A stretch of 64,000 nt of DNA from assembly GCF_003967075.1 (NCBI RefSeq), contig NZ_AP018664.1:2170001-2234000 (forward strand). Reading direction: 5' to 3'. A program made the position numbers and the translations under genes. Under the pieces are notes generated by a model, which saw only the letters and a list, made by a program, of their open reading frames with translations, was not told the origin of the DNA and did not search any database. How positions within the stretch are numbered: the stretch's first letter is position 1; each line of letters starts with the position of its first letter. Below, one piece after another: positions 7,970 to 17,840 of this stretch. Origin of the DNA: Sphingobium amiense (GTDB lineage Bacteria; Pseudomonadota; Alphaproteobacteria; Sphingomonadales; Sphingomonadaceae).

Positions 7970-8341
7970 ATGAGCGCCCGCGCCCAGACCGTGCGGCTCT
8001 CTCCGGCCCAGCACCGCACCCTTGCCGGCTTTGCCAGACAACGCGGCCTCAGCGAATATGCCATGCTCGCCCGCGTCGTGGACACGGGGTTGGCCGCCCT
8101 CGCTCAGGGGGCAAGCAGCGCGATCGACGCCCGCGAGATCGTCACCGAACTGGCATCGGTCGGTACGCGCATCGTGGATGTGGAGCGGATGCTGGACCGC
8201 GCGTTGTTCACCGCCTGCGCTGCCTATTGCTACGCCCGCAGCGCCGCTAGTGGCGCGCGCAAGAGTGACGCGATCCTCACCGAGGAGATCACCGCCGCCT
8301 ACAATCGCCAGCGGGGCCTCGCGCGGGAGAACCGGCCATGA
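7970..8341 (+). CDS. relaxosome accessory / mobilization protein (TrwA/TraK-like position)
   Basis: A 123-aa protein that precedes and overlaps the coupling-protein gene by 4 bp (ATGA). Its N-terminus (SARAQTVRLSPAQHRTLAGFARQRGLSEYAMLARVVDTGL) reads as a short beta-strand followed by two helices, as in ribbon-helix-helix DNA-binding proteins; the rest is helical. Small RHH proteins at this position bind oriT and stimulate the relaxase and the coupling protein. The candidate oriT lies directly upstream. The functional call rests on position and secondary-structure reading, not on a strong motif. Confidence 0.68.
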   Translation: MSARAQTVRLSPAQHRTLAGFARQRGLSEYAMLARVVDTGLAALAQGASSAIDAREIVTELASVGTRIVDVERMLDRALFTACAAYCYARSAASGARKSDAILTEEITAAYNRQRGLARENRP

Positions 8342-10209
8342 CCCGCCCCGACGATCGCCGCAACCATGCCGATGCCCTGCGCAAGCATCATCTCAGCACG
8401 CAGGGCGCGCGGCTCAAGCGGCAAGCCCTGATCATGCTCGCCTCCATTGCTCTCGGCGGACTGACACTGCCCAACATGATGCTAGGCCGCGACACGATGC
8501 TCGCCACCGGCACCTACTACTGGGCGAGGACCAAGCTCTGGGCCGTTTCCGGCTGGGAGGCGGACACAGGGATCGACGTTCACTATCCCGACCATATCGA
8601 ACAAGGCCGATCGGCGCGCCAGATCATCGCCCATCCCTATTTCCGGCGGCGCGTCGATCTTGTCTGGTCCTATGGAAAGTGGGGCAGTGTGCTGGGCTTC
8701 GGCACCTGGCTTGTGGGCCTGATCGCCTTTCGCGGCGCTATGGCGCGGCGACGCGAGCGCCTCCTGGCCGATCGCTGGATCGGCGGAACGCAAGTGGTGG
8801 ACGAGAAGCAGCTTGCCAGGCTGACCGGGAAGGAGGCTGACGCACGCCCCCTGTCGATCGGCAAGGTGCTGATCCCCCCCCGTCTGGAAACCCGCCACAT
8901 GGCGATGATCGGCACCACCGGCAGCGGCAAGACCACCGCCCTGCGGCAATTGCTCGACGGCATCGAGGCGCGAGGCGAAGCCGCGCTGGTCTACGACACC
9001 ATCGGCGAGTTCATCGCGCACTATTATGATCCGGCGCGCGGCGACGCGATCCTCAACCCGTTCGATGCCCGCTGCGCCTTCTGGTCGCCCTTCGCCGAGA
9101 TCGCCCATCCAGCCGATGCCGACCGCATCGCCCACCAACTGATTACCGAGACCGGCCAGCACGACAGCGACGTGTGGCTCGATACCAGCCGCATCCTCGT
9201 CGCCAATATGATCCGGGCTCTGTGGCAGGAGAACAGGCGCACCCTGCCCGACCTGCTCCATGCCCTGAAGAACCGGCCCAAGGACGACCTCAAGGAATGG
9301 CTCGCCACCAGTTCGTCGGCCCGCACCTTTGCCGACGATGCCGACCGGGCCACGGGCAGCGTGCTGTTCATGCTGGCGAAGGCAGCGGACCTGATCCAGT
9401 TCCTGCGCGCTGAGGACGGCAAGGCGAAGCCTTTTGCCTTCCGCAGCTTCATTGAAGCGCTCGACCGGCATCCGGGTGCGCGGCCCTGGATATTCGTGCC
9501 GAGGAAGGAGGACTACTTCGAAGCCTCGAAACCGCTCCTCGCCTGCTGGCTGGAATGCGCGGCCAGCGCGGTACTGGGCCTGCGCCCTTCCGACGATCGG
9601 CGTATCTGGTTCGTGCTGGACGAACTGGCCGACCTGCCGCGCGTCGACAATCTGGCGCGGCTGCTGCCGGAGGGCCGCAAGTTCGGCGCTGCGGTCGTGC
9701 TGACCTTCCAGGCACTGGGGCAGATGCAGCACCGCTATGGGCCGCAGATTGCCGAATCCATGCTGGGCTGCTGCAACACCAAGCTGTTCCTGCAGACCAT
9801 CGACAGTGACACCCGCCAATGGGCTAGCCAGACCATCGGCGATTGCGAGATGGAGATCCGGACCAAGACCGACATGCTGGGCGATGGCGACGAAGGCCAC
9901 CGCATCAATCTGGGGCGGATGCGCGAGGTGCGGCCTGCCGTCATGGAGAGCCAGCTCCGCCTTGCGCGGCACGAGGGATATCTCCTGCTCCCCGACGGAT
10001 TGCCAGTGGCGAGGATCAGGCTGACCGCCGATCATATCGCTCGGCGGGGCAAACCCCACCAGCCGGGGTTCATCGCCGCCGATCCGGCGACCATGCTCTG
10101 GGGACAGGCCGCCAGCAGCACAGTTCCACCGCCATCGTTGTCATCAGCATCCCCCTCATCAGGATCGTCGTCACCCACCCCGAAGCCCGACAGTCAGGGG
10201 CCGGTGTGA
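8338..10209 (+). CDS. traD: type IV coupling protein, TraD/TrwB-like ATPase
   Basis: A 623-aa membrane-anchored ATPase that brings the relaxase-DNA complex to a conjugation channel. Two N-terminal transmembrane helices are visible near residues 30-50 and 112-130. Walker A is IGTTGSGKTTALR (about residue 190) and Walker B is WFVLDELADLPR (about 425), followed by the TraD-type segment 'LARLLPEGRKFGAAVVLTFQALGQM'. The C-terminus is Ser/Pro-rich and probably disordered. It overlaps the accessory gene by 4 bp at its start and shares one base with the relaxase start (TGATG), so the three are translationally coupled. No VirB channel genes are seen nearby. Confidence 0.95.
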   Translation: MTRPDDRRNHADALRKHHLSTQGARLKRQALIMLASIALGGLTLPNMMLGRDTMLATGTYYWARTKLWAVSGWEADTGIDVHYPDHIEQGRSARQIIAHPYFRRRVDLVWSYGKWGSVLGFGTWLVGLIAFRGAMARRRERLLADRWIGGTQVVDEKQLARLTGKEADARPLSIGKVLIPPRLETRHMAMIGTTGSGKTTALRQLLDGIEARGEAALVYDTIGEFIAHYYDPARGDAILNPFDARCAFWSPFAEIAHPADADRIAHQLITETGQHDSDVWLDTSRILVANMIRALWQENRRTLPDLLHALKNRPKDDLKEWLATSSSARTFADDADRATGSVLFMLAKAADLIQFLRAEDGKAKPFAFRSFIEALDRHPGARPWIFVPRKEDYFEASKPLLACWLECAASAVLGLRPSDDRRIWFVLDELADLPRVDNLARLLPEGRKFGAAVVLTFQALGQMQHRYGPQIAESMLGCCNTKLFLQTIDSDTRQWASQTIGDCEMEIRTKTDMLGDGDEGHRINLGRMREVRPAVMESQLRLARHEGYLLLPDGLPVARIRLTADHIARRGKPHQPGFIAADPATMLWGQAASSTVPPPSLSSASPSSGSSSPTPKPDSQGPV

Positions 10210-12971
10210 TGGTGGCGTCCGTCTCTGCACTCACCAGTTCGGCGCAGGCCAGCAGCTATTACGAGGCCGACGACTATTATGCCGAGGGCGGGCTATCGCC
10301 CTCCGAATGGCAGGGGGCTGGCGCGGAGGCGCTGGGCCTGTCCGGCGAGGTGGATCGCGATGCGTTTCGCGCCTTGCTCGACGGCAGGATCGGCTACCAG
10401 CAGCTTGGTAAGTTCCGCGACGGGCAGTTGGAGCATCGTCCCGGCTGGGACGTGACCCTGAGCGCGCCTAAGTCGGTGTCGATCATGGCCGAGGTCGCGG
10501 GCGACCGGCGGTTGATCGAGGCGCATGGTGAGGCAGTGAAAACAGCGATGGCCCATGTCGAGCGCCATATGGCCGCCACCCGCATCCGCGATGGCGGCAC
10601 GGTCGCCCGCGAGGCGACCGGCAATCTAGTGATCGCCAGCTTCCAGCACGGCACCAGCCGCGCCCAGGACCCGCAGCTTCATACCCACAATGTCCTCATG
10701 AACGCGACGCAGGGCGAGGACGGTGCCTGGCGCAGCCTCGAACCGCGCGCGATCTATCAGCTTCAGAAGCAGATCGGGGCGATCTACCGGCAGGAACTGG
10801 CGTTGAAGGTCCGGGAACTGGGCTATGAGATCGAGGCGGGCAAGGAGTCCCTGTTCGAGATCAGGGGTGTCTCCACCGAAGTCATCGAGGCGTTCAGCAC
10901 GCGGAGCGCCGACATCGAGGCAGCACTTTCCGAGCGCGGTACATCCCGAGAGACCGCCACCGCCGTGGAGAAGCAGGTTGCCACGCTCGATACCCGCGAG
11001 GCCAAGGTTGCCGCTGATCATGGGAGCCTTGTCACGGAATGGCGGGAGACGGCCGCCAAAGCGGGGTTCGGGGCCGAGGCCAGGCTGGCGATGGTCCGGG
11101 AGGCCGAAGCGAAAGCCGCCGATCCGGCCCATCGCGCGGCCATGGAATTGCAGGGGGAGAATGCCGCTGCCCGTGCTGTCGCCCATGCCGCCGACAAGCT
11201 GGGCGAGCGGCAGTCGGTGTTCTCTGTTGCCGCCCTGCAGGAGGAAGCCGGGAGGATCGGGCTGGGTCGGATCGGATACGCCCAGATCGGGGCGGCGATC
11301 GAGGTGGCAACGAAACAGGGCGAGTTGATCGACCGTATTCATATCGATCGGCGTGTTGCGGAATTTGCCGGGTTCACCACCCGGCAGAATGTCGAGACCG
11401 AAGCAAGGATGCTCAGGATCGAGGCCGAGGGGCGCCGCACGCTTACCCCCATCGCATCACCGCTTGCCGCCGCCAAGGCTGTTGCCGGCGCAGCGGCGCA
11501 GGCCGAGCGCACAGGCCATGGCTGGAATCCCGATCAGCGCGCCGCCACCGAGCAGCTTCTGACCAGCCGCAACCGTATCACTGCCGTCCAGGGCTATGCC
11601 GGCACCGCCAAGACAACGACCGTGCTGGCGACCTTCGCCCGCGAGGCCGAAGCGCGGGGGATAGCCGTGACGGCCCTGGCTCCGACCGCGTCGGCGGCGA
11701 TGGTGCTGGGCGAAGCGCTGGACACGCGCGGCGATACCGTTGCCCGGCATCTGCTGTCGCCACAGAGGTCCGATCTCACCCGGCCCGCCGCGTGGATTGT
11801 GGACGAGGCATCGCTGTTGTCGGCGCGCGATACCGCGCGGCTGTTCGACCTGGCCGCAAAATATGACGCCCGTATCGTGCTAGTCGGTGACGTGAAGCAG
11901 CTGGGGTCAGTCGAGGCGGGTGCGGCCTTTGCCCAGTTGCAGGGCGCTGGCATGGAAACCGCCAGGCTGGCCGAGATCGTGCGGCAGACCAACCTCGCCA
12001 CCAAGGATGCCGTGCTGGCGTCGATCGAGGGGGATGCCAGGAAAGCCATGGCCGCGCTCGATCGGGGTAGTGGGCGGATCATCGAGGAAGCTGACCGGGC
12101 CACACGCTTCGCGGCCATTGCCGAGCGGTTTGTGGCGCTGGACAAGGCCGAGCGTGTCCGTACCATCGTTGTCGAGCCGTCACGCGAGGGGCGCGATGCG
12201 TTGACCGCCGATATTCGCGCGGCGCTCACCCGGTCGGGGGCACTGTCGGGGCCCGCCGTCCCGGTGGAAGCCCTCGTCAACAAGGGGCTGAACCGTGCTG
12301 AGGCGCGCGATCCCTTGAGTTACGACAAGGGCGATGTGGTTCGCTTCACCCGTGACTATGCCGACAAGGGTGTGGCCCGTGGCGAAGCCTACCGCGTTGA
12401 GCGCATCGATCCGGCCAAGGCCGCCATCGCGCTCAAGACCGAGGATGGGCGCAAGGTGGACTGGCGTTTGCGGCAATGGGGTGCGGGGCATGCCCAGGCC
12501 TTCTCAACCCAGCCGATCGACCTGAAAGCCGGTGATGCAATCCGCTTCACCCGCAATGACCGGGAGGCGGGCCGGATCAATGGTGGGCGCGCGGAGGTGA
12601 TCGCCGTGGATCAACAGGCCCGCACCGCGACCATCCAGATCGGGCGAGGAACGACGGAAACGCTCCACCTCGATTCCGCCCGCGACCGGCATATCGCCCA
12701 TGGCTATGTCGATACCGCCTTTGCCGCGCAGGGGCGCACCGCCGATCATGTCATCATCCATGCCGACAGCAAGGCGGTCAATCTGGTCGATCAAAAATCC
12801 TTCTATGTGGGGATATCCCGAGCAAAGGAATCCGCGACCATCTTCACCAATGATCGCGGCAAGCTGGTTGCGGCGATCAGTGAACGGGCCGGCCAGGTGC
12901 AGACTGCTATCGCTCAGGCGGCGGCATCCGGGTTGGCGGCTGGCACCGCGAAGGGAGCTGGTCTTGGGTGA
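10209..12971 (+). CDS. MobF family relaxase-helicase
   Basis: A 920-aa TrwC/TraI-type protein that nicks oriT and unwinds the strand to be transferred. The relaxase domain has two tyrosine pairs (Y17-Y18 and Y23-Y24 in SSYYEADDYY) and the metal-binding histidines H147, H158 and H160 (QHGTSRAQDPQLHTH). The helicase domain has Walker A GYAGTAKTTT near residue 460 and Walker B WIVDEASLLS near 530. Late motifs FAAQGRTADHVI and SFYVGISRAKESATIF are RecD/TraI-like. The ATG at 10209 is fixed by overlap with the traD stop; the open frame upstream is non-homologous. Slightly shorter than plasmid TraI, about the size of TrwC. Confidence 0.95.
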   Translation: MVASVSALTSSAQASSYYEADDYYAEGGLSPSEWQGAGAEALGLSGEVDRDAFRALLDGRIGYQQLGKFRDGQLEHRPGWDVTLSAPKSVSIMAEVAGDRRLIEAHGEAVKTAMAHVERHMAATRIRDGGTVAREATGNLVIASFQHGTSRAQDPQLHTHNVLMNATQGEDGAWRSLEPRAIYQLQKQIGAIYRQELALKVRELGYEIEAGKESLFEIRGVSTEVIEAFSTRSADIEAALSERGTSRETATAVEKQVATLDTREAKVAADHGSLVTEWRETAAKAGFGAEARLAMVREAEAKAADPAHRAAMELQGENAAARAVAHAADKLGERQSVFSVAALQEEAGRIGLGRIGYAQIGAAIEVATKQGELIDRIHIDRRVAEFAGFTTRQNVETEARMLRIEAEGRRTLTPIASPLAAAKAVAGAAAQAERTGHGWNPDQRAATEQLLTSRNRITAVQGYAGTAKTTTVLATFAREAEARGIAVTALAPTASAAMVLGEALDTRGDTVARHLLSPQRSDLTRPAAWIVDEASLLSARDTARLFDLAAKYDARIVLVGDVKQLGSVEAGAAFAQLQGAGMETARLAEIVRQTNLATKDAVLASIEGDARKAMAALDRGSGRIIEEADRATRFAAIAERFVALDKAERVRTIVVEPSREGRDALTADIRAALTRSGALSGPAVPVEALVNKGLNRAEARDPLSYDKGDVVRFTRDYADKGVARGEAYRVERIDPAKAAIALKTEDGRKVDWRLRQWGAGHAQAFSTQPIDLKAGDAIRFTRNDREAGRINGGRAEVIAVDQQARTATIQIGRGTTETLHLDSARDRHIAHGYVDTAFAAQGRTADHVIIHADSKAVNLVDQKSFYVGISRAKESATIFTNDRGKLVAAISERAGQVQTAIAQAAASGLAAGTAKGAGLG

Positions 12972-13380
12972 GGCTTGGCTTACGCCCACAAGCCTAAAGG
13001 GGCGGCGTAAATCAGTTGTCTTATCCCGTTTTTCTAACCCACCGTTTGTTTGTTCGCTTCACCGCAAAGGAATGACCGGGGTTGGGACAGTCCGAACTGT
13101 CCGCTTTGCGGCGATCATGGTCGGTAAGCTGCCGTCCGTTCGGTAGAACCACCAAACGTCCGCATAGCCGGACATTCGCGACTGTCGGGTGCGTACCGAT
13201 CTGGAAACACAGCCATTCGCAGTAGCAATCGTTGGCGATCGCCTAGGCTGTGTTTCGACCAGTCCTTATTAGATATGTTCCCGCAGGAAAGCACCGCAAG
13301 GAGATAATCTCTGTACAGCGAATATGGACAAACGGGCAAATATTTGCTAGATGGCGCAAATTCACTGAGCAGGAAATAAA
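12972..13380. other. intergenic region without a recognisable gene
   Basis: About 410 bp between the relaxase and the toxin-antitoxin genes. A small stem (GGACAGT, CCGA, ACTGTCC) lies at 13085-13102 and may end relaxase transcription. The last 100 bp are AT-richer and likely hold the promoter of the AbiE-like pair. No protein frame here has a family I recognise. Confidence 0.6.
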
Positions 13381-14466
13381 TTGAAATTTGAACTTGAAGA
13401 GCGCGAACTGCTTGACGGCCTCATCGCTACCATCGCAGGTTTGCCCGAGGGACAGGCATGGATCGGTGGCCGGGAGGTCGCGATCGGACCCCGCGGGCGA
13501 GTCGATGCGATCGTCGAAGCTCTCGTCGCCGGACGTCCCCTCCAGCTCATAGTTGAGGCGAAGCGGGAAGCCTTTCCGCGTGATGTGCGTGAGACGATCT
13601 GGCAACTCCGCAATTATCTCGCCCATTTGCCAGACAGCGATCGTGAGATTGTCCCCTTCTTCGTCGCCCGCGCCATTTCGCCGGGCGCCCGCGATATCCT
13701 CCGCGAAGAAGGCATTGGCTTCTACGACCTGGGCGGCACGCTCTACATTCCCGCGAAACAGGCGTTCGTCTACATTGATCGCCCCGCACCTCGCAAAAGC
13801 AGCAAGATCTTCGATTCTGTCTTTCAGGGGCAGAAGGCGCGCGTGGTGCGGGCGGTTTTTGCGCGCCGCGATGCCTGGCTGAGCGTCAAGCAGATTGCCG
13901 AGGAAACCGAGGTGTCGCCGGCCACCGCCTCGGCCACGCTCAGCGAAATGGAACGGCGCGAATGGGTCGATGTCGAGGGCGCGGGACCATCCAAGCTGCG
14001 CCGATTGCGCTCCCCACGCTTGTTGCTGGATGCCTGGGCCGAGTATATCGCTGACCAGAAGCCGCCGAAAATCGAGCGCTACTATGTGCCCGGTGCGGAT
14101 GCCGACGGACTCGCTCAGCGGCTCGACCAGGCATGCCGCCACGCCGACGCTGCCTACGCCGTGACCTCCGACGCCGCTGCGCAGGCTTACGCGCCATATC
14201 TCTCGAGCATTTCCCAGGTCCGGTGTCGGATCGTCCCCGGTCCGCGCCAGCGCGATGCGCTTGAGACCTTGCAGGCGCGGCCGGTCAGCGAAGGATGGAA
14301 TCTCGGTGTGATCGAGACACGCGCGCGCGGCGACATCACCGTCGGCGAACGGCTGGGCGGTGTCTGCCTTGCCGAGCCACTGCAAGTCTATCTTGATCTG
14401 CTTCAGGGCACTGGTCGCTCAAAGGAGATGGCTGCACATCTTCGTGCGGAAAGGCTGGAAGCCTGA
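13381..14466 (+). CDS. AbiEi-like antitoxin/regulator with an N-terminal PD-(D/E)XK-like domain
   Basis: A 361-aa protein paired with an AbiEii-type nucleotidyltransferase. Three parts can be read. Residues 1-130 resemble a restriction-endonuclease fold with D42 (GRVDAIVE) and E59-x-K61 (LQLIVEAKRE). Residues about 155-205 form a winged helix (LSVKQIAEETEVSPATASATLSEMERREWV), and a C-terminal AbiEi-like region ends in 'VCLAEPLQVYLDLLQGTGRSKEMAAHLR'. The start is a TTG at 13381 after AGGAAAT; no ATG or GTG fits. In type IV systems AbiEi is both antitoxin and autorepressor. Whether the nuclease-like residues are active is unknown. It overlaps the toxin gene by one base. Confidence 0.75.
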   Translation: MKFELEERELLDGLIATIAGLPEGQAWIGGREVAIGPRGRVDAIVEALVAGRPLQLIVEAKREAFPRDVRETIWQLRNYLAHLPDSDREIVPFFVARAISPGARDILREEGIGFYDLGGTLYIPAKQAFVYIDRPAPRKSSKIFDSVFQGQKARVVRAVFARRDAWLSVKQIAEETEVSPATASATLSEMERREWVDVEGAGPSKLRRLRSPRLLLDAWAEYIADQKPPKIERYYVPGADADGLAQRLDQACRHADAAYAVTSDAAAQAYAPYLSSISQVRCRIVPGPRQRDALETLQARPVSEGWNLGVIETRARGDITVGERLGGVCLAEPLQVYLDLLQGTGRSKEMAAHLRAERLEA

Positions 14467-15371
14467 TGGCCAAGCCACAAACGATCGATGGCTATGAGGC
14501 CGCAGTAACCGTAGGCTGCGAACGCGTGTTGGTGACGCTTCTACGCGGTCTCGGACCATGGAAGGATTCGGTCTATCTGGTTGGCGGCCTGACGCCCCGA
14601 TATCTCATCGCGGCCCGCCCTCCAGAGGTCCCGCGTCACGCCGGCACGGGCGATGTCGACGTTGTCGTCGACATGGGGCTTCTCACTGACATGGAGGCCT
14701 ATGCGACGCTCGAAGATAATCTCCTCGCAATGAATTTCGAGCGAGTCACCAACGACAAGGGGCACAAGGTGTCCTGGCGGTGGCAGACGAAGATCGATGG
14801 CAATGCGACGCTGATCCTCGAATTCCTCGCCGATGCGCCAAATCTGGCTGGTAGCAAGGTCACCGAGCTGCCCACTGACAGCCAGGTAACGGCGATGAAT
14901 ATTCCGCACGCCTCGATGGTGTTCGACCTGCACGAGGCCAAGGAGATCACCGCCGAGCTGCTCAATGGCGGCGGGCGGACCACCGAGGTCGTGCGGCATG
15001 CCGATATCGTCAGCTTCACCTGCCTGAAGGCGTTCGCATATGATCAGCGGCATGAGGGCAAGGACGCGCACGATCTTGTCTATTGCCTCGAACATTATGA
15101 GGGCGGCATCGATGCCGTCCATGCCGCGTTCAAATCCGCGCTGGAAGGCAAGCATGGCGATGTGATCCGCGAGGCGCTTGGCCGCTTAGCTGTCCGGTTC
15201 TGCGACGCAAATCCCGACGAGAGCTATTTGCGCGATGGCCCGGTGGCGGTTGCCCGCTTCGAGCATGACGATGCCTATGTCGATCGTGACGAGGAATTGC
15301 GCAACCGGCGCATTCTGCGCCAGCGGCAGGCGGCGGACATCCTGCGCGCGTTCCTGTCACCATTCCTATGA
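14466..15371 (+). CDS. AbiEii-like nucleotidyltransferase toxin
   Basis: A 301-aa protein with a DNA polymerase beta-type nucleotidyltransferase core: VYLVGGLTPRYL (G40-G41) followed by TGDVDVVVD with acidic residues D63, D65 and D69, the metal-binding pattern. Later 'HADIVSFTCLKAFAYDQRHEGKDAHDLVYCLEHY' matches the Lys-Asp-D region of AbiEii/AbiGii proteins, which modify tRNA or other targets and arrest growth. It starts within the stop of the AbiEi-like gene (TGATG), the usual bicistronic form. An ATGA overlap at its end leads into a third small frame that is cut by the IS element. The family call is good; toxicity is inferred. Confidence 0.8.
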   Translation: MAKPQTIDGYEAAVTVGCERVLVTLLRGLGPWKDSVYLVGGLTPRYLIAARPPEVPRHAGTGDVDVVVDMGLLTDMEAYATLEDNLLAMNFERVTNDKGHKVSWRWQTKIDGNATLILEFLADAPNLAGSKVTELPTDSQVTAMNIPHASMVFDLHEAKEITAELLNGGGRTTEVVRHADIVSFTCLKAFAYDQRHEGKDAHDLVYCLEHYEGGIDAVHAAFKSALEGKHGDVIREALGRLAVRFCDANPDESYLRDGPVAVARFEHDDAYVDRDEELRNRRILRQRQAADILRAFLSPFL

Positions 15372-15466
15372 CGGCCGTCGCGGACGGGGACATCCTCGAC
15401 GCCGCGATGGTTTTTCGTGCCGCGCTTGATGCGGTCGATGCCGATATCTGGCTGGCAGCCTGTTGA
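15368..15466 (+). pseudogene. third frame of the AbiE-like operon, cut by the IS21 element
   Basis: An ATG overlapping the toxin stop (ATGA) opens a frame MTAVADGDILDAAMVFRAAL... of 32 residues. The frame reaches a stop only after running 6 bp into the IS end at 15461. The tight coupling suggests a genuine third gene whose remainder was removed at the IS junction. The sequence beyond the IS (17951 on) is unrelated and belongs to a metal transporter. Confidence 0.5.
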
Positions 15467-15544
15467 TTGCTGCTGAGAAGTGACCCGGGGTTTTCATCGA
15501 GAAGTGACCCACCTTGCGATTATGTTTCGGATGTCAGGGGTGGG

Positions 15545-16327
15545 TCAAGATGGGGTTTTCTCCTTCCGGGTTTTGGGCTGCTGAGCGGAGCTGTTCTTGA
15601 ACCTGAAGCTGTCGTTGCCGGTCTCGAGGATGTGGCAGTGATGGGTGAGCCGATCGAGGAGCGCGGTGGTCATCTTGGCATCTCCGAACACGGTGGCCCA
15701 TTCGCTGAAGCTGAGGTTGGTGGTGATGATGACGCTGGTGCGCTCGTAAAGCTTGCTCAGCAGATGGAACAGCAGGGCGCCGCCTGAGGCGCTGAACGGC
15801 AGATAACCAAGCTCGTCGAGGATCACGAGATCGGAGTGGGCAAGCCTTCCGGCGATCTGCCCTGCCTTGCCCTGCGCCTTCTCCTGTTCCAGCGCGTTGA
15901 CCAGCTCGACCGTGGAGAAGAACCGCACGCGCTTGCGATGATGCTCGATGGCCTGGACGCCTAGGGCGGTGGCGATGTGGGTCTTGCCGGTTCCGGGTCC
16001 GCCGACCAGCACGATATTGTCGGCCACGTCCATAAACTCGCAGCGGTGAAGCTGGCGGACCAGCGCCTCGTTGACCTCGCTGCTGGCAAAGTCGAAGCTC
16101 GCCAGATCGCGATAGGCCGGGAACCGTGCGATCTTGAGCTGATAGGATACCGACCGCACTTCCCGTTCGGCAGTCTCCGCCTTCAAAAGCTGGGACAGGA
16201 TCGGGACGGCCGCGTCGAACGCGGGCGCGCCTTGCTCCATGAGATCGGTGACGGCCTGCGCCATGCCATGCATCTTGAGGCTGCGCAGCATGACGATGAT
16301 GGCGCCGCTGGCGGGATCATGACGCAT
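15545..16327 (-). CDS. istB: IS21 helper ATPase IstB
   Basis: A 260-aa DnaC/IstB-type AAA+ ATPase needed for IS21 transposition. Walker A is [14 protein letters not shown] (about residue 107) and Walker B is [13 protein letters not shown]. The IstB signature '[45 protein letters not shown]' follows, broken here only by wording. The ATG at 16327 overlaps the istA stop region by 11 bp, the usual istAB translational coupling. The protein looks intact, so the element may still move. Confidence 0.95.
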   Translation of the reverse strand: MRHDPASGAIIVMLRSLKMHGMAQAVTDLMEQGAPAFDAAVPILSQLLKAETAEREVRSVSYQLKIARFPAYRDLASFDFASSEVNEALVRQLHRCEFMDVADNIVLVGGPGTGKTHIATALGVQAIEHHRKRVRFFSTVELVNALEQEKAQGKAGQIAGRLAHSDLVILDELGYLPFSASGGALLFHLLSKLYERTSVIITTNLSFSEWATVFGDAKMTTALLDRLTHHCHILETGNDSFRFKNSSAQQPKTRKEKTPS

Positions 16328-17840
16328 GGCGGTTCTCCCCGCGCAGCGCATCATAGCGTTCCACATTGGCAAGGGGCTCGCTGACCAGCCTCAGCGCCTG
16401 GGGCGCCGTGATCGGCGGTGTCGTCAGCGGCTTGCCGTCGATCAGCCGGTGCAGCAAGTTGAGGATATGGGTTTTGGTCGGAACACCGGACTCCAGCGCC
16501 ATGGTAACCGCGCGCAGTACGACCTGCTCGTCATGATGCAGCACCAGGGCAAGGATCTCGACCATCTCTCTGTCGCCGCCGGGAGCGCGCAACAGATGGC
16601 GCTGTAACCGCTGGAAGGCATCGGGCATCTCTAGGAACGGCGCGCCATTGCGCAGGGCGCCAGGCTTGCGCTGGACCACTGCCAGATAATGGCGCCAGTC
16701 ATAAACAGTGCGTCCTGGCCCATCATGGGATCGTTCGATGATGCGCTGGTGTTCGCACAGCAACTGCCCCTCGGCCACCACGAGGAAGCGGTCGGGATAG
16801 AGCCGCACGCTGACAGGGCGGTTGGCAAAGGATGCCGGCACGCTGTAGCGGTTGCGCTCCAGATGGACGAGGCAGGTCGGTGAGACCCGCTTGCCATATT
16901 CGACAAAGCCGTCGAACGGCCTGCCCATCGGCATCAGGCTTGCCACCTCCTCGGCCCAGGCATCAGCGACAGAGCCCGGTTCGATCCCGTGCGGGATATC
17001 CTGCCACAGCGCCTTGCAGCGATCCTCCAGCCAGCTGTTCAGGGCGTCGAGCGTCTCGGTCTGGGGAACGGGCTGCCACAGGCGATGCCGCGCATCCTGG
17101 ACGTTCTTCTCGACCTGCCCCTTCTCCCAACCCGCTGCCGGATTACAGAACTCTGCCTCGAACAGATAATGGCTCACCATCGTGAGGAAGCGGGCGTTGA
17201 CGGTCCGATCCTTGCCGCGCCCGACCTTGTCGACGGCAGTGCGCATGTTGTCATAGATGCCGCGGCGCGGCACCCCGCCCAGCACGCGGAACGCGTGATT
17301 ATGGGCGTCGAACAGCATCTCGTGGGTCTGGAGCAGATAGGCTCGAACGAAGAAGGCCCGGCTGTAGCTGAGCTTGAAGTGTGCAACCTGCAGCTTGGTG
17401 CGGACACCATCGATGATCGCCCAGTCCTCGCTCCAGTCAAACTGGAATGCTTCACCCGGTGCGAACGACAACGGCACGAAGGTGCCCTTGCCGCTCATCT
17501 GCTGCTGGCGGCGATAATCATCGCGCCAGGCACGAGCAAAGGCCGCGACACGGCCATAGGACCCGTCAAAGCCCAGGCTCACCAGATCGGCATGCAACTG
17601 CTTGATCGTGCGCTTCTGCTTGCGCGATCGGCCCATCTCTCGCCTGAGCCAGACCGTCAGCCGATCGACGAACGGATCCAGCTTGCTCGGCCGCTCGGGC
17701 ACTTTGAACTGCGGCTCGACTGTGTCTGACCGCAGATATTTACGGACCGTGTTGCGGGATAGACCGGTACGCTTGGCTATCTCCCGGATCGACAGATGAT
17801 CGCGGTAATGCCAGCGCCGGATGACGCTCAATAATGCCAT
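16317..17840 (-). CDS. istA: IS21 transposase IstA
   Basis: A 507-aa DDE transposase. An N-terminal helix-turn-helix ([22 protein letters not shown]) is followed by a second DNA-binding part. The integrase core has D in FQFDWSED, D in [10 protein letters not shown] and E in [12 protein letters not shown], the three catalytic acids. The C-terminal beta-barrel region ([25 protein letters not shown], in two segments) is typical. The ATG at 17840 is preferred over a GTG at 17849. No frameshift is seen. Confidence 0.95.
   Translation of the reverse strand: MALLSVIRRWHYRDHLSIREIAKRTGLSRNTVRKYLRSDTVEPQFKVPERPSKLDPFVDRLTVWLRREMGRSRKQKRTIKQLHADLVSLGFDGSYGRVAAFARAWRDDYRRQQQMSGKGTFVPLSFAPGEAFQFDWSEDWAIIDGVRTKLQVAHFKLSYSRAFFVRAYLLQTHEMLFDAHNHAFRVLGGVPRRGIYDNMRTAVDKVGRGKDRTVNARFLTMVSHYLFEAEFCNPAAGWEKGQVEKNVQDARHRLWQPVPQTETLDALNSWLEDRCKALWQDIPHGIEPGSVADAWAEEVASLMPMGRPFDGFVEYGKRVSPTCLVHLERNRYSVPASFANRPVSVRLYPDRFLVVAEGQLLCEHQRIIERSHDGPGRTVYDWRHYLAVVQRKPGALRNGAPFLEMPDAFQRLQRHLLRAPGGDREMVEILALVLHHDEQVVLRAVTMALESGVPTKTHILNLLHRLIDGKPLTTPPITAPQALRLVSEPLANVERYDALRGENRHAS

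Noticed and set aside
7755..7973. 72-codon frame from ATG 7755 overlapping the accessory gene by ATGA
   Set aside because: It is composed largely of the inverted repeats of the candidate oriT, has no domain and no good ribosome site; the overlap is probably fortuitous.
9843..10208. Upstream extension of the relaxase frame
   Set aside because: It lies inside traD and codes for Arg/Pro-rich sequence unlike any relaxase; the true start is at the traD stop.
12700..13146. Frame overlapping the relaxase end and running into the intergenic region
   Set aside because: Most of it is out-of-frame relaxase sequence; the tail has no similarity I recognise.
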